Source of the DNA: Neobacillus ginsengisoli
GTDB lineage: Bacteria; Bacillota; Bacilli; Bacillales_B; DSM-18226
Assembly (NCBI RefSeq): GCF_030813055.1
Contig: NZ_JAUSTW010000004.1
Location: 539,553 to 603,552 of the forward strand
Length of the DNA: 64,000 nt
Direction: 5' to 3'
This document shows positions 9,361-17,699 of the stretch, piece by piece. Position numbers and translations under genes: made by a program. Under the pieces are notes generated by a model that made no database searches, had not been told where the DNA came from, and was given only the letters and a program-made list of their open reading frames with translations. Position 1 is the first letter of the stretch. Every line of letters starts with the position of its first letter.

Positions 9361-9380
9361 CAATAAAACCGGTTTTATTG
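9361..9380. promoter_or_regulatory. LacI-type operator, distal (perfect palindrome)
   Basis: CAATAAAACCGGTTTTATTG is a perfect 20-bp palindrome sharing its core with the site at 9222-9239. The centres are 141 bp apart. Two sites spaced like this allow looping by a tetramer or independent control. No gene starts to the right, so both probably serve the leftward operon. Confidence 0.8.
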
Positions 9381-9659
9381 ATTTTCAGCTGATACAAATT
9401 GATTCGAAATTTTTTATTAGACTTCTCTACAAACAAAGCAAATAACACATCAATTTAATGAAAAATATGCATAAATTCTTATGTTCGAGCATTCTAAAAT
9501 GAGTACCTCCAAAACTATTTTTGGATCCAATATAAAAAAGGGTTATTAAGGAGGGTTATATCATGATTCTCAAAAAGAACCGTTATCTTATTTAGACCAA
9601 TCGTCAAGATAAACTTGGTGATCCTGGTACTAAAATTATCAAAAAACTTAGAACCAATC

Positions 9660-9769
9660 TTATGATTTTAAAGAAGCTTTTGAAGAATCTATTCGAGTCC
9701 AAACTATAAAAAAAGGACCGAAAAAAACAATTGAGGACCATGAATCAATAGGTTTAACAGTGTTCTAAT
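9660..9769 (+). pseudogene. Unidentified C-terminal gene remnant
   Basis: A short frame reading YDFKEAFEESIRVQTIKKG and ending IGLTVF with a stop looks like real protein sequence, but it has no start. Just upstream, frame 1 from 9583 holds an ATG after AAGGAGG with a stop after 11 codons. Together 9560-9770 looks like a gene wrecked by frameshifts. The ending loosely resembles sugar oxidoreductases of the Gfo/Idh type, which is only a guess. Nothing else is seen between 9381 and 9560. Confidence 0.35.
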
Positions 9770-9975
9770 TTTTATTTTTTGTTCGAATCTTTTAGATCAG
9801 TTCGATTATTATTCTTAATAAAAGCATTCCAGCCTTACCGCTTTTAAACTTCTCAGGCACTCATTTTTTTCATCGAATTAATAATGGTAGGGGCTTCCCC
9901 AATCCATTTAAAACCCCTCCTCTTCTAATTTTTTCGGAAACTAATTCTATTTTCTATTTCCGTTTTATTCAAGTT

Positions 9976-10008
9976 AAAAAGCCCCTTATTTTTTATAAAG
10001 GGCTTTTG
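9976..10008. terminator. Bidirectional terminator hairpin
   Basis: AAAAGCCC and GGGCTTTT flank an AT-rich loop, so both strands give a GC stem followed by T. It separates the remnant on its left from the leftward CBM-like remnant on its right. Confidence 0.7.
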
Positions 10009-10032
10009 AGAGAACTTGAATCCATTAATTTT

Positions 10033-10190
10033 AAATTTATAACAAATTATTGATGCCTGAACGTATGCGACGAAACACGTACATTATCAATATATGCCTT
10101 GCCATATGCTTTTATTCTAAATCTGACTTCAGCTGAGGTCGAATCTCCTCCATAAATCGAAAGAAAAATATATTTCAGTATCTTCAAATA
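10033..10190 (-). pseudogene. Carbohydrate-binding-module-like C-terminal remnant
   Basis: The minus strand reads YIFLSIYGGDSTSAEVRFRI, then KAYGKAYIDNVRVSSHTF, then a stop. The pattern 'V.FR.KAYG.AYIDNV' is that of the last beta strands of galactose-binding-fold carbohydrate modules at the end of secreted glycosidases. Upstream the frame soon closes and no start exists. It is probably what is left of a polysaccharide-degrading enzyme once linked to the sugar ABC operon next door. Confidence 0.45.
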
Positions 10191-10333
10191 TACTGTTTTC
10201 TGTTATTAAAGTATTAAGCGCTTTTGGTGTGTTTTTTCGATAACATCTGTTGTAATCTCACATGCTGATTGAATATTAGGATATTTTTACTATAAAAAAG
10301 CTAAAAAATACTTAAATGTTACCCTATGTTCCT

Positions 10334-10492
10334 TTAAAGTCCTCGGTCGTAAAACCACAAGCTCTTTGCCTCGCATAAATGCTTAAATAGATCAGTAAGA
10401 CTTTTTCCGAGCTCCATTTTGTTGTTTTCATTTTCAAGGAATAACCTGCTACCGACGGTCCTTTTTCCTTTTCTTTTACTTTGTTCTGCCAT
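10334..10492 (-). CDS. Hypothetical 52-aa protein behind a hairpin leader
   Basis: ATG at 10492 is preceded by GAAGGAGG at ideal spacing. The product begins MAEQSKRKGKRTVG, is basic at first, then polar, and ends WFYDRGL. I do not recognise it. Its Shine-Dalgarno sequence lies in the 3' arm of a 13-bp hairpin with a T run (10498-10541). A competing frame in the same place (10324-10545) is longer but starts without a ribosome binding site. It could also be a decayed gene start. Confidence 0.35.
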   Translation of the reverse strand: MAEQSKRKGKRTVGSRLFLENENNKMELGKSLTDLFKHLCEAKSLWFYDRGL

Positions 10493-10541
10493 AAAAAAGC
10501 CTCCTTCGCTTCATTGGGTTCCCAACATAGCAAAAGAGGCT
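10492..10541 (-). promoter_or_regulatory. Terminator-like hairpin that hides a Shine-Dalgarno site
   Basis: On the minus strand AGCCTCTTTTGCT pairs along all 13 positions (two of them G-U) with AGCGAAGGAGGCT. A smaller TTGGG/CCCAA hairpin lies in the loop, and six T follow. The GGAGG of the following 52-codon ORF is in the 3' arm and the start codon directly follows the T run. It could be an ordinary terminator for an upstream gene, or a leader that blocks translation when folded. Confidence 0.5.
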
Positions 10542-10640
10542 CCACAGTTTGTTTGATATTACCCTACACAGTCTTAGTGTAAAACATTTCATCCAACCAA
10601 ATTATTCCAAATACTAAAAAACCTTTTCATTTCAATACTT

Positions 10641-10705
10641 TTGGCGGGACTGCGTGGGAATCGAACCCACCAGACCACACACGGTGGTCTCAAGCAGTTT
10701 TGAAG
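10641..10705. repeat. Left attachment-site repeat (3' part of tRNA-Sec)
   Basis: 65 bp identical to 28293-28357 except for one base. It contains the tRNA-Sec 3' end with CCA, T arm, long variable arm and half of the anticodon arm, but the 5' half of the tRNA is absent. This is the classic distal junction left when an element integrates into a tRNA 3' end. Confidence 0.85.
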
Positions 10706-11086
10706 TTAGAGGGAAGGTATCATGTTTGATTACATTTAGTTTTATATAATACCGTAAAGTCTTGATTTAATGAACTTTTTATCAAGTCATATATCATTTA
10801 ATTTTATCTAATTAATTATAAAAACATCTAATCTGTGACCAAGTTGTGACCAAAAGTGTGATCAGTTTTCTTATTTTATTAATGGGTTTAAACAAGTAAT
10901 TGAGGAGGTTTAAACATACCTCCTCTTCTTCCATTTGTCATCCAAAGGGACAATGAGCTTATTGATCCAAGTGATACAACCCTCTCAAGGTCGTCAGGTG
11001 TATTCGATTATAACAGTTTTAATTTGAAGTTGTTGATTATTTTCCGTCTGGTCATTTGTTTTGATGTAGCGATTTGCTTAGTGCAC
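10706..11086. other. Intergenic stretch inside the island's left end
   Basis: About 380 AT-rich bases. No frame longer than about 40 codons with a ribosome binding site is seen. A short direct repeat GTGACCAA (about 10838-10855) occurs twice. I see no convincing gene or RNA. Confidence 0.4.
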
Positions 11087-11118
11087 AAAAAGGCTTCGCT
11101 ATTTATTACGCGAAACCT
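11087..11118 (-). terminator. Terminator of the tcuAB-like operon
   Basis: On the minus strand AGGTTTCGC pairs fully with GCGAAGCCT (one G-U) and is followed by TTTTTG. It lies about 80 bases after the tcuB-like stop. Confidence 0.75.
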
Positions 11119-11196
11119 CTCATTTTTATATTTTAAACATAACTTGTTTATTTTTATAGTTGTGGTACGTCTTGCGTTGAAAGATATAACCTTTAA

Positions 11197-12366
11197 TTAA
11201 TGCTTACTTATAACTGTTGCACCAGGCTTAATAGGTTGTTTTTGTGTTTTTACTTCTTGTGCTGCACCCGCTGCTATTCTTTCTTCTTGTGCATAACGAA
11301 TAAGTGCCAAATAACGATAAACGAAATGAGCAAATTTAGTATATGGAGCTGTAAAGAATAGAGCTGCAACACTTCCTAAATGGATTGCCAATAAAATTCC
11401 CATTGCAGCAGTATCACGAGCCAGTAACAAGATCATCCCAGTTACCGCAACAGTCAATAATACAACTGCAAAAGAAGTTCCTGACTGTTGAGCACCTTTA
11501 TCATGGACTTCAGAGTCACTTTTGGCTTTAAGAGCCAATAGTCCAACAACCCCAATAATGATTCCTAGTCCACCCAGGATCCCTAGAATTACTACTGGAT
11601 GGTACAGAGGATAGGGAGCCGGAATGTGTAAAACGTGTGCATAAAATGCGCCTAATGCTGTTGAAGCTAAATCTAGCATAAATCCATAAGATACAAAATG
11701 GTGAAGCTTACGGCGAGTAGTCGAAGGTTCGTCAGTTGGATACGTACAGCCTGATCCTTCTCCACCAAGATAGCGAAGGCTTAACGCATATTTTGTACCA
11801 GTAACAAAATCTTTTCCAATAACTTTCTCTGATTTTGGTGACTTAATATCTTGCCAGAATCTGCTCATTCCTATAATCCAGCCACCAACCATCCAAATTC
11901 CTAATACCAAGAAAACAACAATCATTATAACTTCAGAAAGAGACTCATAGAATGCACCTGTTCCTAGATGCGTCTTCAAAAGTCCTGAAGTTCCGTTGGT
12001 TCCTATAATTAATGCGACCATTAAAATGATTCCAAAGAAAAATGTGATCCAAAAGCCGCTGCGCTTTTCTCCGAGTGCTTTGGCAAATACTCTTGGGCTT
12101 GCATATTTTCGGTATGTTTCTTCGCGCAATTGAGCAAACAACTTTGGCGGGTTAATGCCAAACTCGTGCGGTGTCGTAAATGGACAGGCATAATAGCAGT
12201 CCCGGCAATCATGGCACAAATTAGCCAAATAAGTCATGTCATTATCAGTAAAATTCCGGCGCAACTCTATCGATTGCCATACAGCACAGTATCCTTCGCA
12301 ATAACGGCAGGCATTACATAATTTCATTTGACGTTTTCCATCATCTAGTAGCTCTTTTGACTGCAT
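11197..12366 (-). CDS. tcuB: TcuB/CitB-like membrane iron-sulfur electron carrier
   Basis: 389 residues. Two 4Fe-4S-type cysteine clusters stand near the N-terminus: Cys17, 20, 23, 27 (CNACRYCEGYC) and Cys51, 54, 57, 61 (CHDCRDCYYAC). Several membrane helices follow with His residues (RRKLHHF, FYAHVLHI) that may bind heme. In Salmonella TcuB passes electrons from FADH2 of TcuA to the quinone pool so that TcuA can turn over. The start at 12366 has GGAGG 8 bases upstream; the gene overlaps tcuA by 26 bases, which indicates coupling. CitB-domain homologs in other pathways are the alternative, but the tcuA neighbour decides. Confidence 0.85.
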   Translation of the reverse strand: MQSKELLDDGKRQMKLCNACRYCEGYCAVWQSIELRRNFTDNDMTYLANLCHDCRDCYYACPFTTPHEFGINPPKLFAQLREETYRKYASPRVFAKALGEKRSGFWITFFFGIILMVALIIGTNGTSGLLKTHLGTGAFYESLSEVIMIVVFLVLGIWMVGGWIIGMSRFWQDIKSPKSEKVIGKDFVTGTKYALSLRYLGGEGSGCTYPTDEPSTTRRKLHHFVSYGFMLDLASTALGAFYAHVLHIPAPYPLYHPVVILGILGGLGIIIGVVGLLALKAKSDSEVHDKGAQQSGTSFAVVLLTVAVTGMILLLARDTAAMGILLAIHLGSVAALFFTAPYTKFAHFVYRYLALIRYAQEERIAAGAAQEVKTQKQPIKPGATVISKH

Positions 12367-13732
12367 TTGCTGCTTCCTCCCCTGCAATTCTCCCTAAAAC
12401 TGCGCCCATCGTGAGTCCAAAACCAGCCAGATACCCACGGCGCAGTACATTACCTGCTGCCATTTCTCCTGCTGCAAACATATTGTTACAGAGGCGTCTA
12501 TCCTTCCACTTGATCCTTGCCTGTTCGTTTACTTCTACCGCAAGGTAGGTAAATGTAATCCCAGTCTTCAGTGGATAGGCATAAAATGGAGGCTTATCGA
12601 TCCGTACCGCCCAATGGCTTTTTACCGGTGTTAATCCTTCTGTTTTACAGTTGTCTAGCTCAGCTGGATTAAATGTTCCTGGGCGAACGGCCTTGTTAAA
12701 GTCATTAACGGTCTTAGCCACTACTTTAGGATTAAGACCAAGTTTTTCAGCCAATTCCTCGATTGATCCGGCAGAAATTGGTTCGAATACCGAAGGCATG
12801 AATTTTCCAAGTGCCTTACTGTCAATAATCGAGTATGCAACTTGATTGGGCTGCCGGGCAATGAGTCCACCCCAAATAGCATATCGTTTTGGCCAAAAAT
12901 CTTCTCCCTCGTCGTAGAACCGCTGACCATTCTTATTTACCACAATCCCAAATGGTACACTGTCAAGACGGGTAACAATTCCTCCGTCAAACTTTGGTGC
13001 CCTACCATCAACCGCAACGGCGTGAAACGCGTCTGGTTCTCCTACCTGGGCTGCACCTTTATTAAGAAGCATTTCAAGAACATTACCTTGATTATATGGG
13101 GTACCACGAATGATAAAATTCTCAGCAGCCTCTCCCCAGTAACGTTTGTGCCATTCTATATTTGCTTCAAAACCGCCCGAAGCAAATATAATAGCTTTCG
13201 CTTTGATCGTCTCGATCCCGTTATTCCTGCGAACTTTAGCAGCCTTGAACTCAGTGCCATTCATTTCTATATCTTCAAGCATTGAATCGTACCAGACTTC
13301 TACCCCTTTTACCTTGGCGGTTTGATAGTATGAATTTATCACAGCCTTGCCGCCGCCAAGTTGAAAAATATTCGTTCTTCCTAAATGAAGGGTTCCGGAC
13401 AGTGCCGGCTGCCATTGAATCCCCTGCTTGTTAAGCCAGTCCGGGAGTTCTTCGGATTTACGAACAACTAATCTTGCAATTGATTCATTTATTTCCCCTC
13501 CTGCAACACGCCTTAAATCCTCCATAAATTCTTCCTCAGGATAAGTGCCTGTCATATACTTGTTCTCACGTGTATTCATCACCCTATAATCCCGGGTGAG
13601 TCGGCTATTTCCGCCGCGATAAAATTTAGGAGCCCGTTCAATGATCAGCACCTTTACCCCTCGATCACGAGCTGACAGAGCAGCACTTAGGGCAGCGTTC
13701 CCGCCGCCGACTACTAAAACATCAGTCTCCAT
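12341..13732 (-). CDS. tcuA: FAD-dependent tricarballylate dehydrogenase (TcuA-like)
   Basis: 463 residues of the fumarate reductase/succinate dehydrogenase flavoprotein fold. FAD binding is shown by VLVVGGGNAALSAALSARDRG at the N-terminus and by GEMAAGNVLRRGYLAGFGL near the C-terminus. Length and partner gene fit TcuA, which oxidises tricarballylate to cis-aconitate in the cytosol. AGGAG precedes the ATG. With the isomerase gene 130 bases upstream it forms the tricarboxylate-entry part of the island. A different dicarboxylate or tricarboxylate substrate cannot be excluded. Confidence 0.85.
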   Translation of the reverse strand: METDVLVVGGGNAALSAALSARDRGVKVLIIERAPKFYRGGNSRLTRDYRVMNTRENKYMTGTYPEEEFMEDLRRVAGGEINESIARLVVRKSEELPDWLNKQGIQWQPALSGTLHLGRTNIFQLGGGKAVINSYYQTAKVKGVEVWYDSMLEDIEMNGTEFKAAKVRRNNGIETIKAKAIIFASGGFEANIEWHKRYWGEAAENFIIRGTPYNQGNVLEMLLNKGAAQVGEPDAFHAVAVDGRAPKFDGGIVTRLDSVPFGIVVNKNGQRFYDEGEDFWPKRYAIWGGLIARQPNQVAYSIIDSKALGKFMPSVFEPISAGSIEELAEKLGLNPKVVAKTVNDFNKAVRPGTFNPAELDNCKTEGLTPVKSHWAVRIDKPPFYAYPLKTGITFTYLAVEVNEQARIKWKDRRLCNNMFAAGEMAAGNVLRRGYLAGFGLTMGAVLGRIAGEEAANAVKRATR

Positions 13733-13865
13733 ATTTTAAAACTCCTTTCAAATTAACCTTTTAGCTAACTAATTGGTTAAGCGATTACAAGAGAAAAAGA
13801 GATTACTAATTTACTTGTCAAAAAAAGAAAAGAAGGGATACTCCTTTTCTTAATATGAAAACTGA

Positions 13866-15047
13866 TCAAGCCATCATGGCATCTTTCTTACCAACAAAAA
13901 TGGAGGTAGGTACGTAGGCGTAGCCTTCCATTAGCCTTCTTGCAGTCCGGCCATTGCCAGCCTGTGCCACTAACCATTCTTCTCCCATTTTTTCTACGGA
14001 TGCATCAGCATATAAAGTTCCCGAAGGATGCCCTACACTAATACCGGTATGGGTATTTAGAACAATTTGATTAGGGATCGTTCCATTAATTTTTGCAGCT
14101 GCTGCAAGAGCCATCGCCCCACTTACTGCATGTGCGCTATGAAGAGATCCCATCGTAATATAGCGTGAAAGAATATCAACCTCTTCTTGTTTAACGAGCT
14201 GTTGATTGACTGTTTTATATTCTTTAGGCTTCGAAACCATGGCAATTTTCGGCAATGCATGGGTTGAAGGAGAGATATGTTCGCCTTCTTTAATCAGGCC
14301 GATCTTAATCCCGGCTTTAACACGAATTTTCTCTAAGGTATTAAGCAATACAGTATTCCCGTTAACTTCATTGGGAAGCTCTGTTCCTGTTTGCCCGACA
14401 TCTTCTGCCCGAACAAACACAAGCGTATTAACACAATCAACAATACTTACCTCATACTCCTGGCCATTCTCCAACTTGATGATATCTGTTGGGCTATTGG
14501 TAGGGAGTGTTTTTCCTGTAAAGGTTCCGCCCGCATCTAAAAAGTTAAGCATGATTCTGGACGATGAACCAGGAACACCGGCAATCGAAAATCCCCCCTC
14601 ATATTGAATTTGCCCATTTTTTACAGGTATTTCTGCAACAATAATTTTTTTTGTATTTGTGTTGTATATTTTTACGGAAGTAATGGGTTCAGTTAATGGA
14701 ACATATCCTTCTTCGACGGCATACAAACCTACTGCAGTGACAAAATTTCCGCAGGTTACATTATAGTCAACTACTTGGCGATCTAGGCTCACCTGGCCAA
14801 AAGTATAATCAATATGCGCATCAGGAAGAGAGGATGGACCGACAATTGCTAATTTACTAGTTGTTGAGGTTCCTCCTCCCAAACCATCAATTTGGCTGTT
14901 GTCAGGACTGCCATAAATCCTTAAGATGACCCCATCCCTTAATGTTTCGTCTGCAGGGAGGTCTGATCTTCTTAGTATGAGCCCCTTACTTGTCCCCCCT
15001 CTCATAATAACAGTTGGTATCTTGTGTAATTGACCATAATCAAACAT
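13866..15047 (-). CDS. PrpF-family isomerase (aconitate isomerase-like)
   Basis: 393 residues. IPTVIMRGGTSKGL at the start, GLGGGTSTTSKLAIV and the VTCGNFVTAVG cysteine loop are typical of PrpF/DUF453 proteins, which move double bonds or switch cis and trans forms of aconitate derivatives without cofactors. Beside tcuA the likely job is interconversion of trans- and cis-aconitate, letting the cell also use plant trans-aconitate; methylaconitate isomerisation is less likely because no prpBCD genes are present. GGAGG precedes the ATG. A purine-rich stem (about 13825-13855) lies between it and tcuA. Confidence 0.75.
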   Translation of the reverse strand: MFDYGQLHKIPTVIMRGGTSKGLILRRSDLPADETLRDGVILRIYGSPDNSQIDGLGGGTSTTSKLAIVGPSSLPDAHIDYTFGQVSLDRQVVDYNVTCGNFVTAVGLYAVEEGYVPLTEPITSVKIYNTNTKKIIVAEIPVKNGQIQYEGGFSIAGVPGSSSRIMLNFLDAGGTFTGKTLPTNSPTDIIKLENGQEYEVSIVDCVNTLVFVRAEDVGQTGTELPNEVNGNTVLLNTLEKIRVKAGIKIGLIKEGEHISPSTHALPKIAMVSKPKEYKTVNQQLVKQEEVDILSRYITMGSLHSAHAVSGAMALAAAAKINGTIPNQIVLNTHTGISVGHPSGTLYADASVEKMGEEWLVAQAGNGRTARRLMEGYAYVPTSIFVGKKDAMMA

Positions 15048-15177
15048 ACTTTAACCTCCATTGTTTTTCTTTTTTAAAACTATAATATAGAAAAATATTT
15101 AGTTTAGGTTTCGACTAATTCATCTCAAACGACTCAAAGGATGAAATGATTCTGGCTACTTAATACTGTTTTTTAAG

Positions 15178-15935
15178 TATTAGAGATTTTGTGCTGCTGA
15201 ATAAGGATTATCTGACTTGGTTCAATTGATTTCTTCCTAGCTTCTTTTAGAGGTTCGAGGTCCAAAGAATATGGCTAATCCTGATACAATCCAAACAAGT
15301 GAAATCAAAATAAATACATTTAAATATCCAAAACCAGTGTAAACAAAACTAATAATGAATGGTCTTAAAACATTAGAAAATCTGCCAATTCCGTATGTTA
15401 TCCCCTGTCCAAAAGAACGAACTTCCGTTCCATAAAGTTCTGATGTATAACTGTAAAGATTGGAAGAAAAGTTCTTTCAATAAAATTTATGAGAAAACCA
15501 AATACAACAATTAGTACAGGATTTAGTGTTGCCCCGAATAAAAATACTACAATTGCAATGACGAAGTCGCCATTCCGTTAATAAATCTGGAAATTGCCAG
15601 GGACCAGGCGTCCCACGAAAACACATTCACTACTCAGAAAAAAGATAATAATAGAAGAGAAATAATTATAGATTTCTTTCTTCCTACCTTATCACCGAGC
15701 CATCCCCTGCAGAGGCTCCCAAAAACATCCCAAAGAAGGCAATGGAGTTGATTGTTGCTATAACACTTAATGGCAAGTGCCACTGTTTTACCAAAGCCGG
15801 AGATGCATATGAAAACGTATTTAAATCGGCGTACTCAAAAAATAGGCAATAGACAAAGCAATACGAACCTTTTTGTGAATCGAAGAAAAAGGCAACCGAT
15901 CCATCAGATTTTCTATATTAAGCCTGTTGGATCAA
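15178..15935 (-). pseudogene. Deleted copy of the island's MFS transporter
   Basis: The sequence follows the intact transporter gene at 23409-24788 at both ends, with many substitutions. A jump near 15568 removes about 620 bp of the middle, and frameshifts occur (for example near 15480). The copy even keeps the upstream promoter motif. It is the relic of a gene duplication. The intact copy presumably took over, or the two once served different acids. Confidence 0.85.
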
Positions 15936-15949
15936 TTGATAATTAAAAG

Positions 15950-16017
15950 TTATCATAATATAAAAAATAAAAAAAATATTGATTGTTTATTAACTATCAT
16001 AAAAACCTTTTATGATA
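15950..16017 (-). promoter_or_regulatory. Island promoter motif, copy A (before the MFS pseudogene)
   Basis: It holds the block AAAAAAAATATT followed, exactly 38 bases to the end, by TTTATGATAG. The same layout occurs at 22849, 23237 and 24880. It lies directly upstream of the MFS pseudogene, so the regulatory region was duplicated with the gene. Confidence 0.7.
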
Positions 16018-16158
16018 GAGAGAAAAAGTTTATATTTGTTTCAAATAAAAGGATTCTTGAATTTTAAATAAAATTAGTGTAAATCAAATTTGGAAGACTG
16101 AAGAATTTACAAGGATATGTACATGTTTTTCGGGGGCAGTTATATAGTACTTTTTTAT
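16018..16158. other. Intergenic region after citG
   Basis: About 140 AT-rich bases between the end of citG and the duplicated promoter motif. No clear terminator is seen. Confidence 0.3.
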
Positions 16159-17052
16159 TTATACCACACAATTTCGCTGGATACTTGAACCAGAAAAAGG
16201 TAATCCCTCTAACAGAAGGTCCAACATAACGGTTACTGCCAGAAGGTCTGCTGACCCTCCCGGACTGATGTTTCTTCCAATGAATTCCTTGTCCATTTCA
16301 AACACCATCTCCATACCTTTTGGTGTTAACATACCTCCTAAATCCAGTACCTGTTGGGCATAACGTTGAACATATTCCAAAGTTTTTAAATCATGTCTTG
16401 CAACGATATTGGTATCCTCGTTTACCGCCATTAAATGAAGGAGTACCTGCACCAGAATATCGTTGATATGAAAGGATTTTAAAGATTTTAATTTCCTTAT
16501 TACAGGAAGAGAGTAATTGCGCACGGTAGCAAAGCCGCTTTCTACTTCTCCACGTATACCCCTCAGACCATATTTCAGAAAAAGTTTTTCCCCGTAAGTA
16601 AGACCTTCGGACTTGTTCAAGAAAGTTAGTTCCCTTAAACATAAACCCTTAGTCATTAGAGAAACCTTCTCACAGATTATCTCGATATCCACATTTTTGG
16701 ATTCACTTTCCATCATGCTGCAAGAAGCTGCCGCACAAATGACACCTAAGGAAAAAATTAGACCTTTATGAGTATTTACACCGTCAGTTGCCTCAAACAT
16801 CACTTTTTCAGCATTAATCCCAAGGCCTCTTAAGGCTTGAAACAGTTCTTCAGGATTTTTCCCTGAGTACTTTACGCCTTCAACAACACAGTAAGAGAAA
16901 TAGTTACTCAGTGCAGAGCTGCTGTCTATAAACGTAAAGAAATCCATATCGGTATGTGCCCCTTGGTTGAATCTGTCAACAAGCCCAGGTTTGGGGCTAG
17001 CGGAAACCTCATAAAGTAAAGCACGCAGCGCTTTTTGCGGAATGGTTTGCAT
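16159..17052 (-). CDS. citG: Triphosphoribosyl-dephospho-CoA synthase CitG
   Basis: 297 residues with EVSASPKPGLVDRFNQGAH near the N-terminus, DGVNTHKGLIFSLG in the middle and NISPGGSADLLAVT near the end, all hallmarks of CitG. The enzyme makes the precursor of the citrate lyase prosthetic group from ATP and dephospho-CoA. CitX then loads it on CitD. The start at 17052 is favoured by GGAGG 8 bases upstream. It is the last cit gene of the operon, about 100 bases after citX. In some species CitX and CitG are fused; here they are separate. Confidence 0.92.
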   Translation of the reverse strand: MQTIPQKALRALLYEVSASPKPGLVDRFNQGAHTDMDFFTFIDSSSALSNYFSYCVVEGVKYSGKNPEELFQALRGLGINAEKVMFEATDGVNTHKGLIFSLGVICAAASCSMMESESKNVDIEIICEKVSLMTKGLCLRELTFLNKSEGLTYGEKLFLKYGLRGIRGEVESGFATVRNYSLPVIRKLKSLKSFHINDILVQVLLHLMAVNEDTNIVARHDLKTLEYVQRYAQQVLDLGGMLTPKGMEMVFEMDKEFIGRNISPGGSADLLAVTVMLDLLLEGLPFSGSSIQRNCVV

Positions 17053-17166
17053 CCAGGATTCCTCCATGTTTGATCTTTTTCTCCTTTCAAGCTTGCTAAC
17101 ATATTAAAAATATGACCAAACCCCATAATTCCCTGGGCTTATCGGAGTTTGGCCTTCATAGCTAAC

Positions 17167-17697
17167 TTAGGGTATAATTTTTATATAAGAATCAACCATA
17201 CTATGGATCTTCTCAATGAGGGTTTCTACTGTATGTTCTCTGTTCCGAGCGCAAAAATGGGCATCCTGTTCACAGAGCAGGCATTTACGTTTTGAATTAC
17301 CTAAGGTTTCTCTAGAAATAGGCTTTCCATCAACCCCTATGACATCTAAATCAAACAGACGGCCAAGTGGATGCTCATTCTCAATCTCAAGCATAAGTGC
17401 TTTTAAAGACCGTTCAGCAGTTTTCACCACAAAGAACGCCTCAAATCCAGTATCTGGATTTTTGGAATCATAATACTCCAATCCACAAATGGTCTCCTTG
17501 AGTTTTTTAACCAGTGCATTGCAGCCCTCACGAAAAATGATGGAACTGTCTGGCGTTTTCTTGCTCTCACCTGGCATATTCACTGTGAATGATACCAATG
17601 GCAATCTGTATTTCTCGATTAATTCCTTCTGATGGGCTGCCCTAAGCTCACGAGCCTCTAATAATTGCTCAAGCGTTATTAGTTGGGTTCCAGTCAT
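17167..17697 (-). CDS. citX: Holo-citrate lyase synthase CitX
   Basis: 176 residues. The signature HPLGRLFDLDVIGVDG with following cysteines in RKCLLCEQDAHFCAR is typical of CitX, the nucleotidyltransferase that attaches the phosphoribosyl-dephospho-CoA group to a serine of CitD. ATG at 17697 has AAGGA 9 bases upstream, inside the end of citF, so the genes are translationally coupled. Length is normal for the family. Confidence 0.92.
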   Translation of the reverse strand: MTGTQLITLEQLLEARELRAAHQKELIEKYRLPLVSFTVNMPGESKKTPDSSIIFREGCNALVKKLKETICGLEYYDSKNPDTGFEAFFVVKTAERSLKALMLEIENEHPLGRLFDLDVIGVDGKPISRETLGNSKRKCLLCEQDAHFCARNREHTVETLIEKIHSMVDSYIKIIP

Positions 17698-17699
17698 CT

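Noticed and set aside
10324..10545. 73-codon leftward frame overlapping the 52-codon ORF
   Set aside because: It starts inside the hairpin without a ribosome binding site. The other frame has the better start, though either could be non-functional.
10830..10870. Possible C-terminus of another integrase at the left end of the island
   Set aside because: Only a few codons around GTGACCAAGTTGTGACC look suggestive; no frame extends far enough to support it.
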